A stretch of DNA of 64,000 nucleotides, taken from NCBI GenBank assembly GCA_015660995.1, contig JACTUC010000022.1:1-64000 (forward strand), read 5' to 3'. The translations under genes and the position numbers were made by a program. The DNA comes from Candidatus Methanomethylicaceae archaeon (GTDB lineage Archaea; Thermoproteota; Methanomethylicia; Methanomethylicales; Methanomethylicaceae). The notes beneath the pieces were generated by a model. That model saw nothing but the letters and a program-made list of their open reading frames with translations, was not told where the DNA came from and searched no databases. Positions within the stretch are counted from its first letter, which is position 1; the number at the start of each line of letters is the position of its first letter. This document shows, piece after piece, positions 40,605 through 49,683 of this stretch.

Positions 40605-42791
40605 TTGAAACCAGTATCTTCTTCTGAGCTCAAAATAAACATTTCTTTGAAAGCAATTATAGCATTTCAGCTGATTGTATTGATCATAATTGGCCTTTCC
40701 ATTTTTGGTCTCGAAATATCAGCGCTTAGGACAATTGTCTGCTCAGCTTATCTATTCTTTGTGCCTGGCGTCTTAATTCTGAAAGTTTTAAAATTAAATA
40801 AATTAGAAAATCTTGAGATTTTGCTCTTCAGCGTAGGACTAAGCATATTTATTGTTATGTTTGTTGGTTTTGGCATAAACTTCTTGCTTCCGCTAATTGG
40901 CATTAATAACCCAATTTCGCTTATACCATTGACAAGCTCGATAAGTGCAATTGTGATAATTCTGTGTGCCATTTTCTACATTCAGAACAAAGGCAGCAAA
41001 AGTGCCCCCATATCGATAAGGTTGCACTTAACAAAATACTCATTGTTGCTGTTATTCCTACCGTTTCTAGCCATATCTGGAGCATATTTAATGAATTACT
41101 ATAGTTATAATGGTTTTATCGTACTGCTTTTGCTTATAATCGGCGTCTTGATTGTTGCAATGGGCTTTTATGGATTAAAAATTAGCAGTTATTATCCGCT
41201 GATCATTTTTGTTGTCAGTCTTTCCCTTCTATACCATAGTTCGTTGATATCCCAATACCTTTGGGGTTGGGATATTCAGAATGAATATTATCTTGCCAAT
41301 CTTGTAATTGCCAATCATTATTGGGTCTCTTCACTTCCATACAACACTAATGCTATGCTAAGTATCGTTATGTTAGGGCCCATTTGTACAATATTCACCG
41401 GATTGGACTTGACTTCAGTATTTAAAATTATTTATCCGTTGATTTACTCTTTAGTCCCTGTTGGACTATTCCTCTTTTTTAGGAAGATTTTTTCCAACGA
41501 AATTTCTTTCTTTTCTGTTATTTATTTTGTGGCAACGTTCACATTCTTTACCGACATGTTAAACCTATCACGACAGATGATGGCTGAACTATTTTTTGTT
41601 TTACTGTTGATTTTAATTTTTAATAAACAAATATCTAAAAATAAAAGGAACATCTTATTGATCATTTTTAGTGTATCGTTGATTGTCTCTCATTATGGTT
41701 TAACTTATATTTTTATTATGCTTATCACATCCTCTTGGTTGTTGCTTTTCTTGAGTGATCATTTATCTATTAGAAAAATAAAATTGGTTACTGCAAGGAT
41801 TTACGGTCACCTGCATGAACAATTACCTGTTTATGGTGCAACTCTTGAAAGTGGAACCCGAGGAATTACTTCAGTTCTTGTAATCTTCTCAATAATATTT
41901 ACTCTAGCATGGTATCTCTATTTTTCAAGCTCTATTCCCTTAACAACAGGAGCGTCTATTGCTATCTTATTGGCTCAATCTATTCTTACAGACTTTTTAA
42001 ATCCACAAGCAACGCAAAGTCTAAAAATATTATCTAGCAGCAACCTACCTGCGTATGAATTGACTAAATATCTGAATGTTATCTCTATACTATTTATAGT
42101 AATAGGAATAGTGTATGTATTAAGAATTAAAACATTTAAAATTGGGAAGGAGTACACAATACTATCCTTGGTTGCCTTATTTATTGCGGTACTCGGGATA
42201 ATCTTGCCATATTTTGCCAGTACATTAAACACAGATAGGCTGTATCATATCGTACAATTTGTCATTGCGCCATTTTGCATAATTGGGTGCATCTTTTTTA
42301 CAAAGCTCATTTTTAGCCTTGTTGGGAAAATATCTCGAAAAGACCTTTCCGTAAAGAACCCTATTAAAATCGTGGCTTTGTTTCTTTCAGTCTTCTTTAT
42401 TTTCAATTCTGGTTTGGTATACAAAATAAGTGGAGAAATTACACCTACAGCAGCATTGATCTCGTTAGATTCAAATTTTGATTACGCGAAATATAACAAT
42501 ATGGAGGTAGCTGGTGCAAGTTGGTTCTTTGCGCACAGTAACTCTACTATATGGGGTGATCAATATAGGTGGTTGTTATTGGCAGGCTTCAACTGGGAAC
42601 ATGTTCAGGCTTTTTCATCATCTACTGAAGTACCCAAAAACTCATATATTTATTTAGGAACCTTCAACATTGAAAAAGATGAGCTTCTTTTACTTAGTCC
42701 TACCGGTACGTATCAATATGTTAGCTTTAATGCAAGCATATTGGGTGAAAATAAAATATATGATGATGGTGGATCATGGATACTTTCATGA
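40605..42791 (+). CDS. Large polytopic membrane protein, DUF2206/GT-C-like
   Basis: 728 aa with many TM segments; 'SQYLWGWDIQNEYYLANLVIANHYW' loop motif typical of archaeal DUF2206-like proteins. Confidence 0.7.
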   Translation: MKPVSSSELKINISLKAIIAFQLIVLIIIGLSIFGLEISALRTIVCSAYLFFVPGVLILKVLKLNKLENLEILLFSVGLSIFIVMFVGFGINFLLPLIGINNPISLIPLTSSISAIVIILCAIFYIQNKGSKSAPISIRLHLTKYSLLLLFLPFLAISGAYLMNYYSYNGFIVLLLLIIGVLIVAMGFYGLKISSYYPLIIFVVSLSLLYHSSLISQYLWGWDIQNEYYLANLVIANHYWVSSLPYNTNAMLSIVMLGPICTIFTGLDLTSVFKIIYPLIYSLVPVGLFLFFRKIFSNEISFFSVIYFVATFTFFTDMLNLSRQMMAELFFVLLLILIFNKQISKNKRNILLIIFSVSLIVSHYGLTYIFIMLITSSWLLLFLSDHLSIRKIKLVTARIYGHLHEQLPVYGATLESGTRGITSVLVIFSIIFTLAWYLYFSSSIPLTTGASIAILLAQSILTDFLNPQATQSLKILSSSNLPAYELTKYLNVISILFIVIGIVYVLRIKTFKIGKEYTILSLVALFIAVLGIILPYFASTLNTDRLYHIVQFVIAPFCIIGCIFFTKLIFSLVGKISRKDLSVKNPIKIVALFLSVFFIFNSGLVYKISGEITPTAALISLDSNFDYAKYNNMEVAGASWFFAHSNSTIWGDQYRWLLLAGFNWEHVQAFSSSTEVPKNSYIYLGTFNIEKDELLLLSPTGTYQYVSFNASILGENKIYDDGGSWILS

Positions 42792-42869
42792 AAAATATTC
42801 TCATTCTGTTATTAGAATAACAGACCGCATCTGTATTATTAAACATATAAAAAATACTAGGGTAATTTA

Positions 42870-42986
42870 ATAAAATTCCAAATTAGAGGCAGGGAATACA
42901 AGATCTCGATGATAACTCCAACTTTAAACTCCGGAAAGTATCTTGAAAATAATCTTAGAAGCGTTCATTTGGATCAAGGCGATTAG
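42870..42986 (+). pseudogene. Remnant of a GT2 glycosyltransferase N-terminus
   Basis: In-frame translation 'IKFQIRGREYKISMITPTLNSGKYLENNLRSVHLDQGD*'; 'KISxITPTLNSGKYLExNLRSV' is a GT2 N-terminal signature, then truncated. Confidence 0.75.
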
Positions 42987-42988
42987 TC

Positions 42989-44020
42989 TTGGCAACAAAT
43001 CAAGAACTGCTTGAAAATCTCTGGTCTAGCAACGATATAACCAAGTTGGCAAGGTTCTACTCACTAAACCCCAGTATCAACGGATTAGTAAAGTTCTCAA
43101 GAAACAGACCAAAAGCCGAGATAATCATTCATAAGAAAAGATGGGCAAAGTCCCCTGTCGTCGTCGTAGTACCCACGACCGATGCGAATGGAACTCTGGC
43201 TAGAAATGTCACCAGTATTTTCTCTCCGTTGCCTATCGTGTTCGCGCAGTCGAATGGCCGCTATTTCAACTATGGAAGGAGCCTTAATGCCGGAATATCT
43301 GAAGCTCTCAACGCCGATCCTACATGGGTCATCATAGCGAATGATGACTTGATTCATGTGGGTAATACCTACACGCTCGTTGAATTGCTGGAGGACATAA
43401 CAAATGCAGAAGTAGTTCTTGCCAAGCCATCACAACATGGGTCAGCATGGCAACACTCTGCCCTCCTTAGCATTGAAAAAAATAGTAAGATATCGGACTT
43501 GATGTGGAGCCTCTTGTGGTCTTTCATGCATACTTCTCTCTCCGCGCAACTTATTTCCAGCTTGGTTGAAAAGAGGTATGGATTACAGTATCAGATAGCC
43601 CCGATCCCAGAAAGCATTTTACAAAATAGGAGTCTGTTAGGTCTTGATAGGCAACGCACGTATTACTTATTCCACTCGATACATGCACGCAAAACAGGTA
43701 TCTATTTCAGGAATTTTTCTGCATTTGGCGCTTTCAGGTCCTCGATTCTTGCAAGAGAGCGTTTTGATGAGACTTTTATTAATGGCTACGAAGACACGGA
43801 CTTCTCGTTCAGATTGTGGCTTCAAAAGAGGAAAGTGGTAATCGCAAACTACAAGATTGCTCATCTGGGGGGTTATTCGCTATCAAGAAGCAGAAAAGCA
43901 ATGTCAATCAGGATCATGCACGAAGTTTTCAACAAACTCTATTTCTCCTTCAAAAACCGAAACCTAATACGTGAAGCAATGTCTTCGGCTAAGGAAACAG
44001 ACGCACCCAGCCATACTTGA
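42989..44020 (+). CDS. GT2-like glycosyltransferase
   Basis: TTG start; 'SPVVVVVPTTDANGTLARNVTSI', 'WVIIANDDLIHV', 'FINGYEDTDFSFRLWLQKRKVVIA'. Confidence 0.85.
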   Translation: MATNQELLENLWSSNDITKLARFYSLNPSINGLVKFSRNRPKAEIIIHKKRWAKSPVVVVVPTTDANGTLARNVTSIFSPLPIVFAQSNGRYFNYGRSLNAGISEALNADPTWVIIANDDLIHVGNTYTLVELLEDITNAEVVLAKPSQHGSAWQHSALLSIEKNSKISDLMWSLLWSFMHTSLSAQLISSLVEKRYGLQYQIAPIPESILQNRSLLGLDRQRTYYLFHSIHARKTGIYFRNFSAFGAFRSSILARERFDETFINGYEDTDFSFRLWLQKRKVVIANYKIAHLGGYSLSRSRKAMSIRIMHEVFNKLYFSFKNRNLIREAMSSAKETDAPSHT

Positions 44021-44146
44021 AAGAAAGTGTAGATTGGTGATCATGACGTTATACAGTACCATGCTGAAATTTTAGTAGTCAAGTTAGGGTCAATTGGCAC
44101 AAGACTTGCGCTTGAAAACAATTTTCCTTAGAAAGGAACATAAGGA

Positions 44147-44917
44147 TTGCCCATAGAAATAGTGTTATCAATGGCGAATTCTGATACAGAGTGGGAAAAA
44201 ATAGGGGGGTCTGAACCTTACTGGGGGGTATTAACGACCGAAGAATATAAAAGAAAAAATCTAACACCTGCATCAAGGCAAGAGTTTTTCAATTCTGGTG
44301 AAGAATATGTTAAACAGATTTTTGAAATCATTTCTTCATATATTGATAGAGATTTTAATCCTTCGCTAGGAATTGATTTTGGGTGTGGTGTTGGCAGAAT
44401 CGCAATCCCCCTATCAAAAAGGTGTAAACAAGTAATTGGTGTTGATGTTTCACCAAGCATGGTAGCTGAAGCTAAACGCAATTGCGTCTTATTCAACATA
44501 ACCAATATTGACTTTGTTGATGATTTATCTAAAATAAAACAAAAAGTGGATTTCATCAATACCGTACTTGTATTGCAACATATTGAAACAAATCGGGGTA
44601 CGAACATTATTGAAGACTTTGTTGAAAAATTAACCCCGTCTGGGATAGCCTGCATTCAAGTTCCCTATTCTATTGAAAGGTCACCAATAAAAAGTGTACT
44701 TAAATCAATAGTGGACAAATCAAGCTTGGCTCAAAAAATGTATAATATAATGATGAAAAAAGATGTGAATGCACCCATTATTATGATGAATGATTATGAT
44801 ATAACCAGAATATTGAAACTATTAGCGAAAAAAAATATTAATAAAATATTCATTTTAACAGAAAAATATGATAAAAACAGTCGCGTTTTTAATGCTTCAT
44901 TGTTTATCAAAAAGTGA
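44147..44917 (+). CDS. Class I SAM-dependent methyltransferase
   Basis: 'LGIDFGCGVGRIAIPLSKRCKQVIGVDVSPSMVAEAKRN'; the likely start is the internal ATG at 44171. Confidence 0.9.
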   Translation: MPIEIVLSMANSDTEWEKIGGSEPYWGVLTTEEYKRKNLTPASRQEFFNSGEEYVKQIFEIISSYIDRDFNPSLGIDFGCGVGRIAIPLSKRCKQVIGVDVSPSMVAEAKRNCVLFNITNIDFVDDLSKIKQKVDFINTVLVLQHIETNRGTNIIEDFVEKLTPSGIACIQVPYSIERSPIKSVLKSIVDKSSLAQKMYNIMMKKDVNAPIIMMNDYDITRILKLLAKKNINKIFILTEKYDKNSRVFNASLFIKK

Positions 44918-44936
44918 AGAGTTGATAAAAATTGCA

Positions 44937-45002
44937 ATGGAAAATGATTGGGGTGTACGGGGTAGAGAAATTATTAAAGAAATCTATCGAATATGCGCAT
45001 AA
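44937..45002 (+). pseudogene. Possible short remnant of a glycosyltransferase C-terminus
   Basis: '(SKSEELIKIA)MENDWGVRGREIIKEIYRICA*' resembles a GT4 tail, but too short for certainty. Confidence 0.25.
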
Positions 45003-45039
45003 TTAAATAGTTAAAAAAAATCATTAAGAACCAAGTACC

Positions 45040-45094
45040 CTTTAAACGCACTTAGACACCCCTTAGACAACACTTAAATCCCCCTTATACACCC
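45040..45094. repeat. Array of five degenerate 11-bp tandem units (CTTARACAcCC)
   Basis: CTTTAAACGCA CTTAGACACCC CTTAGACAACA CTTAAATCCCC CTTATACACCC, contiguous, exact 11-bp register. Confidence 0.7.
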
Positions 45095-45166
45095 CCACGA
45101 TAATCTAAATAACAATAAAAAAGCTTAACAAGATTCTAGTAACTCTTTTCCGCAGGGGTAAGGATA

Positions 45167-45811
45167 ATGTACAAACGTCAAACAGCACTTTATGAAAAAA
45201 CACTTCGAAGACTTATCCCTTTCTACGAAAAAGAATTGGAAAAGACAATAGGTGACTGTAATACAATATTGGATTTAGGATGTGGCGTTATTTCGCCAAT
45301 ACGACATTTTTCATCTAGATTATATGCAGTAGGGGTGGATTGTTTTTTACCCGCAATCAAAATCAGCAAGATGAATGGCATTCATTCAGACTATATCTAT
45401 ACTGATATTCTTAATGCATTAGACTCCTTCCTTCCAGAATCGTTTGATTGTGTAATTGCTCTAGATTTAATCGAGCATTTGAAGAAAGAGGAGGGTTATC
45501 GACTTATTAAACTCATGAATAAAGTTGCTAAAAAAATGATAATAATATTTACTCCTAATGGATATGTCTCACAAGATGCTTTGGATAATAACCCTTGGCA
45601 AATCCATCGGTCTGGATGGACCATATCCGAATTTAATAAAATAGGATTTACCGTGATAGGTATAAGTGGTATAAGATTTCTATATGAAGGGCGTGCCTTT
45701 AAATATAAACCAACATGGTTTTGGGCAATATTGTCAGATATCACACAAATTATCGTTAAAAATCATCCTGAATACGCTTTTCAGTTATTATGTTATAAAG
45801 AAAAACATTAA
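45167..45811 (+). CDS. Class I SAM-dependent methyltransferase
   Basis: 'NTILDLGCGVISPIRHFSSRLYAVGVDCFLPAIKISKMNG', 'FDCVIALDLIEHLKKEEGYRLIKLMNKVAKKMIIIFTPNG'. Confidence 0.9.
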   Translation: MYKRQTALYEKTLRRLIPFYEKELEKTIGDCNTILDLGCGVISPIRHFSSRLYAVGVDCFLPAIKISKMNGIHSDYIYTDILNALDSFLPESFDCVIALDLIEHLKKEEGYRLIKLMNKVAKKMIIIFTPNGYVSQDALDNNPWQIHRSGWTISEFNKIGFTVIGISGIRFLYEGRAFKYKPTWFWAILSDITQIIVKNHPEYAFQLLCYKEKH

Positions 45812-45843
45812 AAAATACAATTACAACTAGTTATAACAACTAA

Positions 45844-45859
45844 ATATTACATGTAATAT
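45844..45859. promoter_or_regulatory. 16-bp perfect palindrome ATATTACATGTAATAT
   Basis: Read directly; between the methyltransferase and the 46008 ORF. Confidence 0.55.
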
Positions 45860-46007
45860 GTACAACTATATGTTGCTTATCGTGTATATCACAAGCAGAA
45901 TGCACAAAACGAACCTGCTTGAAGGGAAGACCATAAATAAAACCTTCTGGGTTTCATTCTCAGATATATGAAAAAAGGCCAAACGGCACTCCCAGGGTCG
46001 TTGCAAA

Positions 46008-46274
46008 ATGACGAAGTCGCGGAGGTCTCCCTACACCAAGGGTCAGCTCAATAAAATAATTGATGGCATGGTGCACCCTCTTGCGCGCGGAGATGACAAA
46101 CTTATGGCATTGGTGTTGGACTCGGTGCTCCACGCTATCATTGAGCAAGATGTTAAAACAAGTGCTCGGAAGTTCATTAAATACAACGCACCCCTTTTAA
46201 TCGGCGAGCTAACCAAGGAAAGCCACAAAGGGAGCAGGCCAAAGCGCGCCCGGGGTAAAAGCCACCGGCGGTGA
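46008..46274 (+). CDS. Small basic protein of unknown function
   Basis: 88 aa, helical centre, Arg/Lys-rich C-terminus 'KESHKGSRPKRARGKSHRR'. Confidence 0.5.
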   Translation: MTKSRRSPYTKGQLNKIIDGMVHPLARGDDKLMALVLDSVLHAIIEQDVKTSARKFIKYNAPLLIGELTKESHKGSRPKRARGKSHRR

Positions 46275-46425
46275 AATAACTGGCAGGGCAAAGGCACAGG
46301 AAGAGTATGCTAGTCAAAGAAGCTAAAGGTTGCACCTGGGGAAATAACTTACCATTACCCGTCTGGAATAATATCAAAACCTGCAAAGGAAAAACATTTC
46401 ATTGTCATACGTTATAAATAAACAT

Positions 46426-47625
46426 ATGACGGGTAAGACTTCTTATAGAGAACTTCACGAAGTATTCTATTACTGGCTGAACGGCAAGGGATATGAGACC
46501 CTCTCAAAGGAAACTGGCGTGAGCATTGGCAAGATTTCTGAAGTACTAAAGGTGGTCAATGCTGCCATACCCGATATTGAAGAGCTTAGAAAACTTAAGA
46601 TGGAGCAAAACACCAAAAAAATAAGCACCAAAGAGGCCGCTGATGGTATCGTCGCTCAGAACACATTGCGCTCACTAAACCTGACAATGAATAACGTAGC
46701 TGAAAGCGTCTCCCTCCTAAAGCACTACGGAGTCAAGGCGCCATCGGTTCTGGAACGCGGGGAGTACCTATGGGAGATTGAAGAGAGAGTAGGAAAAAAA
46801 TACGATCTCATTGTCGATGAGGCTGAAAAGAAGTCCCTCCAAATAGCTTCAATGGACAATGAAACAAAAGACCTACTGAAAAAAAAGAGCGACCTTGAAG
46901 AAGCTATGCCAGAACTGGAAAGTCTAAAAAAACTAAAGTCCAGACTCGACTCATATCAACTTTCAGCAGAAAAACTAGATGGGTTCATCGACTATCAGCT
47001 ATGGCTGCAAAAATCCGGTTTTACCAGTGATACTGCTAAACTGTTCGCATCAACCCTTAAAAACGAAGGTCTGGACCCGAAGAGTGCCGCTGAAATATTT
47101 CCATCGCTCATTATAAAAGGCAAAAACTTCAGCGCATCCATCAAAGAGAAAGAAATGGAGCATGCGCAGCTTGCAACACAGGTAGGCTCGAAAAAAGAGT
47201 TGCTTGAGCGATTGACTGATAATGAAAAGGACCTCAAGCACAACCTCGAAGTACTCCAAGGTTCAATAGCCCAAAACAAAGCTTCTTTGGACGACATCGA
47301 AAGAAAGATCGCTGACAAAAACAACGAAAAAGCTTCAATAGAAGAAAAAATGAGGGAACTCGAAACATCAATTAAAAAATACGAAGAGGAAGTGCATGGG
47401 AAAATGCTCTATCGCGTATTTGTTTCGTTGACAGAAACCCCGACGGTCCGCTTAGATCGCTTGGAATTAATTAATGCTTTATTCGGCCTTTCCGAAGGCG
47501 TGAAGATCTATGTTGATAAATTCCCCTCAGAGTTTTACCTTTCAGACGCTTTACGAGAAATATTTAGGTCGCTGGCTGGCAACCTCTTGGAGGAGTTACA
47601 GCATGCAAAGCAGCCCACCTCTTGA
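46426..47625 (+). CDS. N-terminal HTH plus long coiled-coil protein of unknown function
   Basis: 'SYRELHEVFYYWLNGKGYETLSKETGVSIGKISEVLKVV' reads as an HTH; residues from about 150 to 330 are Lys/Glu/Leu heptad-like. Confidence 0.75.
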   Translation: MTGKTSYRELHEVFYYWLNGKGYETLSKETGVSIGKISEVLKVVNAAIPDIEELRKLKMEQNTKKISTKEAADGIVAQNTLRSLNLTMNNVAESVSLLKHYGVKAPSVLERGEYLWEIEERVGKKYDLIVDEAEKKSLQIASMDNETKDLLKKKSDLEEAMPELESLKKLKSRLDSYQLSAEKLDGFIDYQLWLQKSGFTSDTAKLFASTLKNEGLDPKSAAEIFPSLIIKGKNFSASIKEKEMEHAQLATQVGSKKELLERLTDNEKDLKHNLEVLQGSIAQNKASLDDIERKIADKNNEKASIEEKMRELETSIKKYEEEVHGKMLYRVFVSLTETPTVRLDRLELINALFGLSEGVKIYVDKFPSEFYLSDALREIFRSLAGNLLEELQHAKQPTS

Positions 47626-48295
47626 ACGCCTTTCAAGGCTAATAGCCACCCTTGAATCAGCAAGAGAAGAAATCAACAGGTCAGGACCTGGCATTAATCG
47701 CTTAATCTTTGATGCCTTAAGGCTCGATTCTGCGTATCGCGTGGCGAAGAAGTTTGAAAGAATTAGATCAGATGTAGAAGAAAAGGATTTGAATATCAAA
47801 AGATATGACATAGAGGACCAGGTCGTCATTATCGAGGCGTTCACCCTAAAATTTCTAGGTCAAAGCATTCCTCGTATTAACGCTTTAAAAGCTAACAAGG
47901 AAACGGATAAAATTAATTTTCCTAAAATGTTTAAAAAGAATGGCACTATCAACTTGTTCTTTGAGGAGTTCAAACAAATTGTGGACGGGCTCCTTCTGGA
48001 GATAAAAAATGGGAAGGAGGACGAACGTTTGCTACTCCCTGCCGAGAAGCTCATCTTTGACAAGCTATTCGACTATGCCAAAGCAAAATATGCAAACTAT
48101 TCTGAGACCGAAGAAAAATCTATTTCCTCTGAAAAAGAAACGGGTGGTCCCCCTACCCCCTCAGCCAAAACTTGGGAGGTAGTAGCGAAGCCTGAACCAA
48201 AACCTAGGAAAATGGTTGTAGTCAAACATATGCCAGTTCAAAAACCTAACTCTGAAACCGGGCAGGAGTCGAATAATAAGAAAACGCAAGACTAG
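47603..48295 (+). CDS. Partner protein of the HTH/coiled-coil protein, unknown function
   Basis: ATG at 47603 overlaps the upstream gene by 23 bp; mostly helical, with a basic C-terminal tail. Confidence 0.65.
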   Translation: MQSSPPLERLSRLIATLESAREEINRSGPGINRLIFDALRLDSAYRVAKKFERIRSDVEEKDLNIKRYDIEDQVVIIEAFTLKFLGQSIPRINALKANKETDKINFPKMFKKNGTINLFFEEFKQIVDGLLLEIKNGKEDERLLLPAEKLIFDKLFDYAKAKYANYSETEEKSISSEKETGGPPTPSAKTWEVVAKPEPKPRKMVVVKHMPVQKPNSETGQESNNKKTQD

Positions 48296-48354
48296 TCCTT
48301 TTTTTCACGAGTCAAGAAGAAGTGTTGTCTCTACTCCTTTCCCCTCTCTAATAC

Positions 48355-48379
48355 TCAGTAATATAATAATATTCAGTAA
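48355..48379. repeat. Direct repeat TCAGTAA x2, 18 bp apart
   Basis: 48355-48361 and 48373-48379, read directly. Confidence 0.4.
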
Positions 48380-48384
48380 GTGTG

Positions 48385-48464
48385 CATTTGCGTGAACACG
48401 TGAACATTTGCGTGAAAACGTGAAATGGTCCATGAAAAAATGAACTTACGTGAAAAAATGTATT
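48385..48464. repeat. Iteron-like array of four 20-bp units with paired (C)GTGAA/ATGAA half-sites
   Basis: CATTTGCGTGAACACGTGAA / CATTTGCGTGAAAACGTGAA / ATGGTCCATGAAAAAATGAA / CTTACGTGAAAAAATGTATT. Confidence 0.75.
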
Positions 48465-48600
48465 TTCATGGATTTCAAAATTGAAACCATTTGGATGACT
48501 TTGGCTCGAGCAGTTCTCCTTACGAACGCAGTCCATCTTCTATAACGCCTTCCAAAAGTTTCTTTATGTCGTTGATTGATAATATCTCCGGGTTTAAAAA

Positions 48601-49659
48601 ATGAAGGCCCTCATCCTCAGCGGCGGCAAGGGCACGCGTCTCCGCCCCCTTACCTTTACCTTGGCAAAGCAGCTCATCCCCGTTGCCAACCGCCCCATCC
48701 TGGGCTACGTCCTCGACCAGGTTGCCAGCGCTGGCATAAAGGAGGCCGGCGTGATCATCGCCCCAGAGACTGGCCAGTACGTCAAGGACTACGTAAGGGA
48801 CGGCTCCGAGTGGGGAATGGCTGTCGAGTACATCCTCCAGGAACCCTTGGGGCTAGCCCACGCCGTGAAGCAGGCCCGGCCCTTCCTTGGCAGGTCTAAT
48901 TTCATAATGTGTCTGGGAGACAACCTCCAAGGCAAGGGTGTAACGGACCTCATCAAGCGCTTTGAGAAGGAGAAGCTGGACTGCCTAATCCTCCTGAAGG
49001 AGGTACCTGACCCCCAGCGTTTTGGCATAGCAGTCCTCGACGCAAAGGGCGAGGTGATCAAGCTGATCGAAAAGCCCAAGGAGCCGCCGACCAACCTCGC
49101 AGTCGTGGGCACCTACGTCTTCTCTCCCAAGGTCCACCTCGCCGTGGACCGCATAAAACCCTCCTGGCGCAACGAGCTCGAGATAACCGATGCCATACAG
49201 GAGATGGTAAACATGGGCTTCAAGGTAAAGGCAGAGGTCCTCGACTCTTGGTGGCTGGACACTGGCAAGAAGGACGACATCCTAACCGCTAACCAGATCA
49301 TCCTCGACCAGTATCTCAAGGGCGAGGTTCTTGGAACCATCGAAGAGAGCGAGATCAAGGGCAGTGTCCGGGTCGTACCTGGCGCCAGGGTCACCAAGAG
49401 CAAGATACAGGGTCCGTGCATAATCGGCAAGGGCGCCGTCGTGGAGAACTCCTTCGTTGGTCCCTACACCAGCATCGGAGAGGGATCGCAGGTGATCAAC
49501 TCTGGCATTGAGAACTGCATCCTCCTGGAGTTCTCCATGGTGAAAGATGTGGCGCACCTCGAGGACAGCTTGCTGGGAAAGCATTCTCTGATCTCAAAGA
49601 ACGGCAAGGGTCGATCAGTACGAGCCCACATCGGGGACTACTCCGAGGTTGAGGTTTGA
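48601..49659 (+). CDS. rmlA: Glucose-1-phosphate thymidylyltransferase, long archaeal form
   Basis: 'MKALILSGGKGTRLRPLTFTLAKQLIPVANRPILGYVLDQV', C-terminal left-handed-beta-helix-like repeats; rml operon context. Confidence 0.95.
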   Translation: MKALILSGGKGTRLRPLTFTLAKQLIPVANRPILGYVLDQVASAGIKEAGVIIAPETGQYVKDYVRDGSEWGMAVEYILQEPLGLAHAVKQARPFLGRSNFIMCLGDNLQGKGVTDLIKRFEKEKLDCLILLKEVPDPQRFGIAVLDAKGEVIKLIEKPKEPPTNLAVVGTYVFSPKVHLAVDRIKPSWRNELEITDAIQEMVNMGFKVKAEVLDSWWLDTGKKDDILTANQIILDQYLKGEVLGTIEESEIKGSVRVVPGARVTKSKIQGPCIIGKGAVVENSFVGPYTSIGEGSQVINSGIENCILLEFSMVKDVAHLEDSLLGKHSLISKNGKGRSVRAHIGDYSEVEV

Positions 49660-49683
49660 AACTTCTGGCATTGGGGTCTTAAT

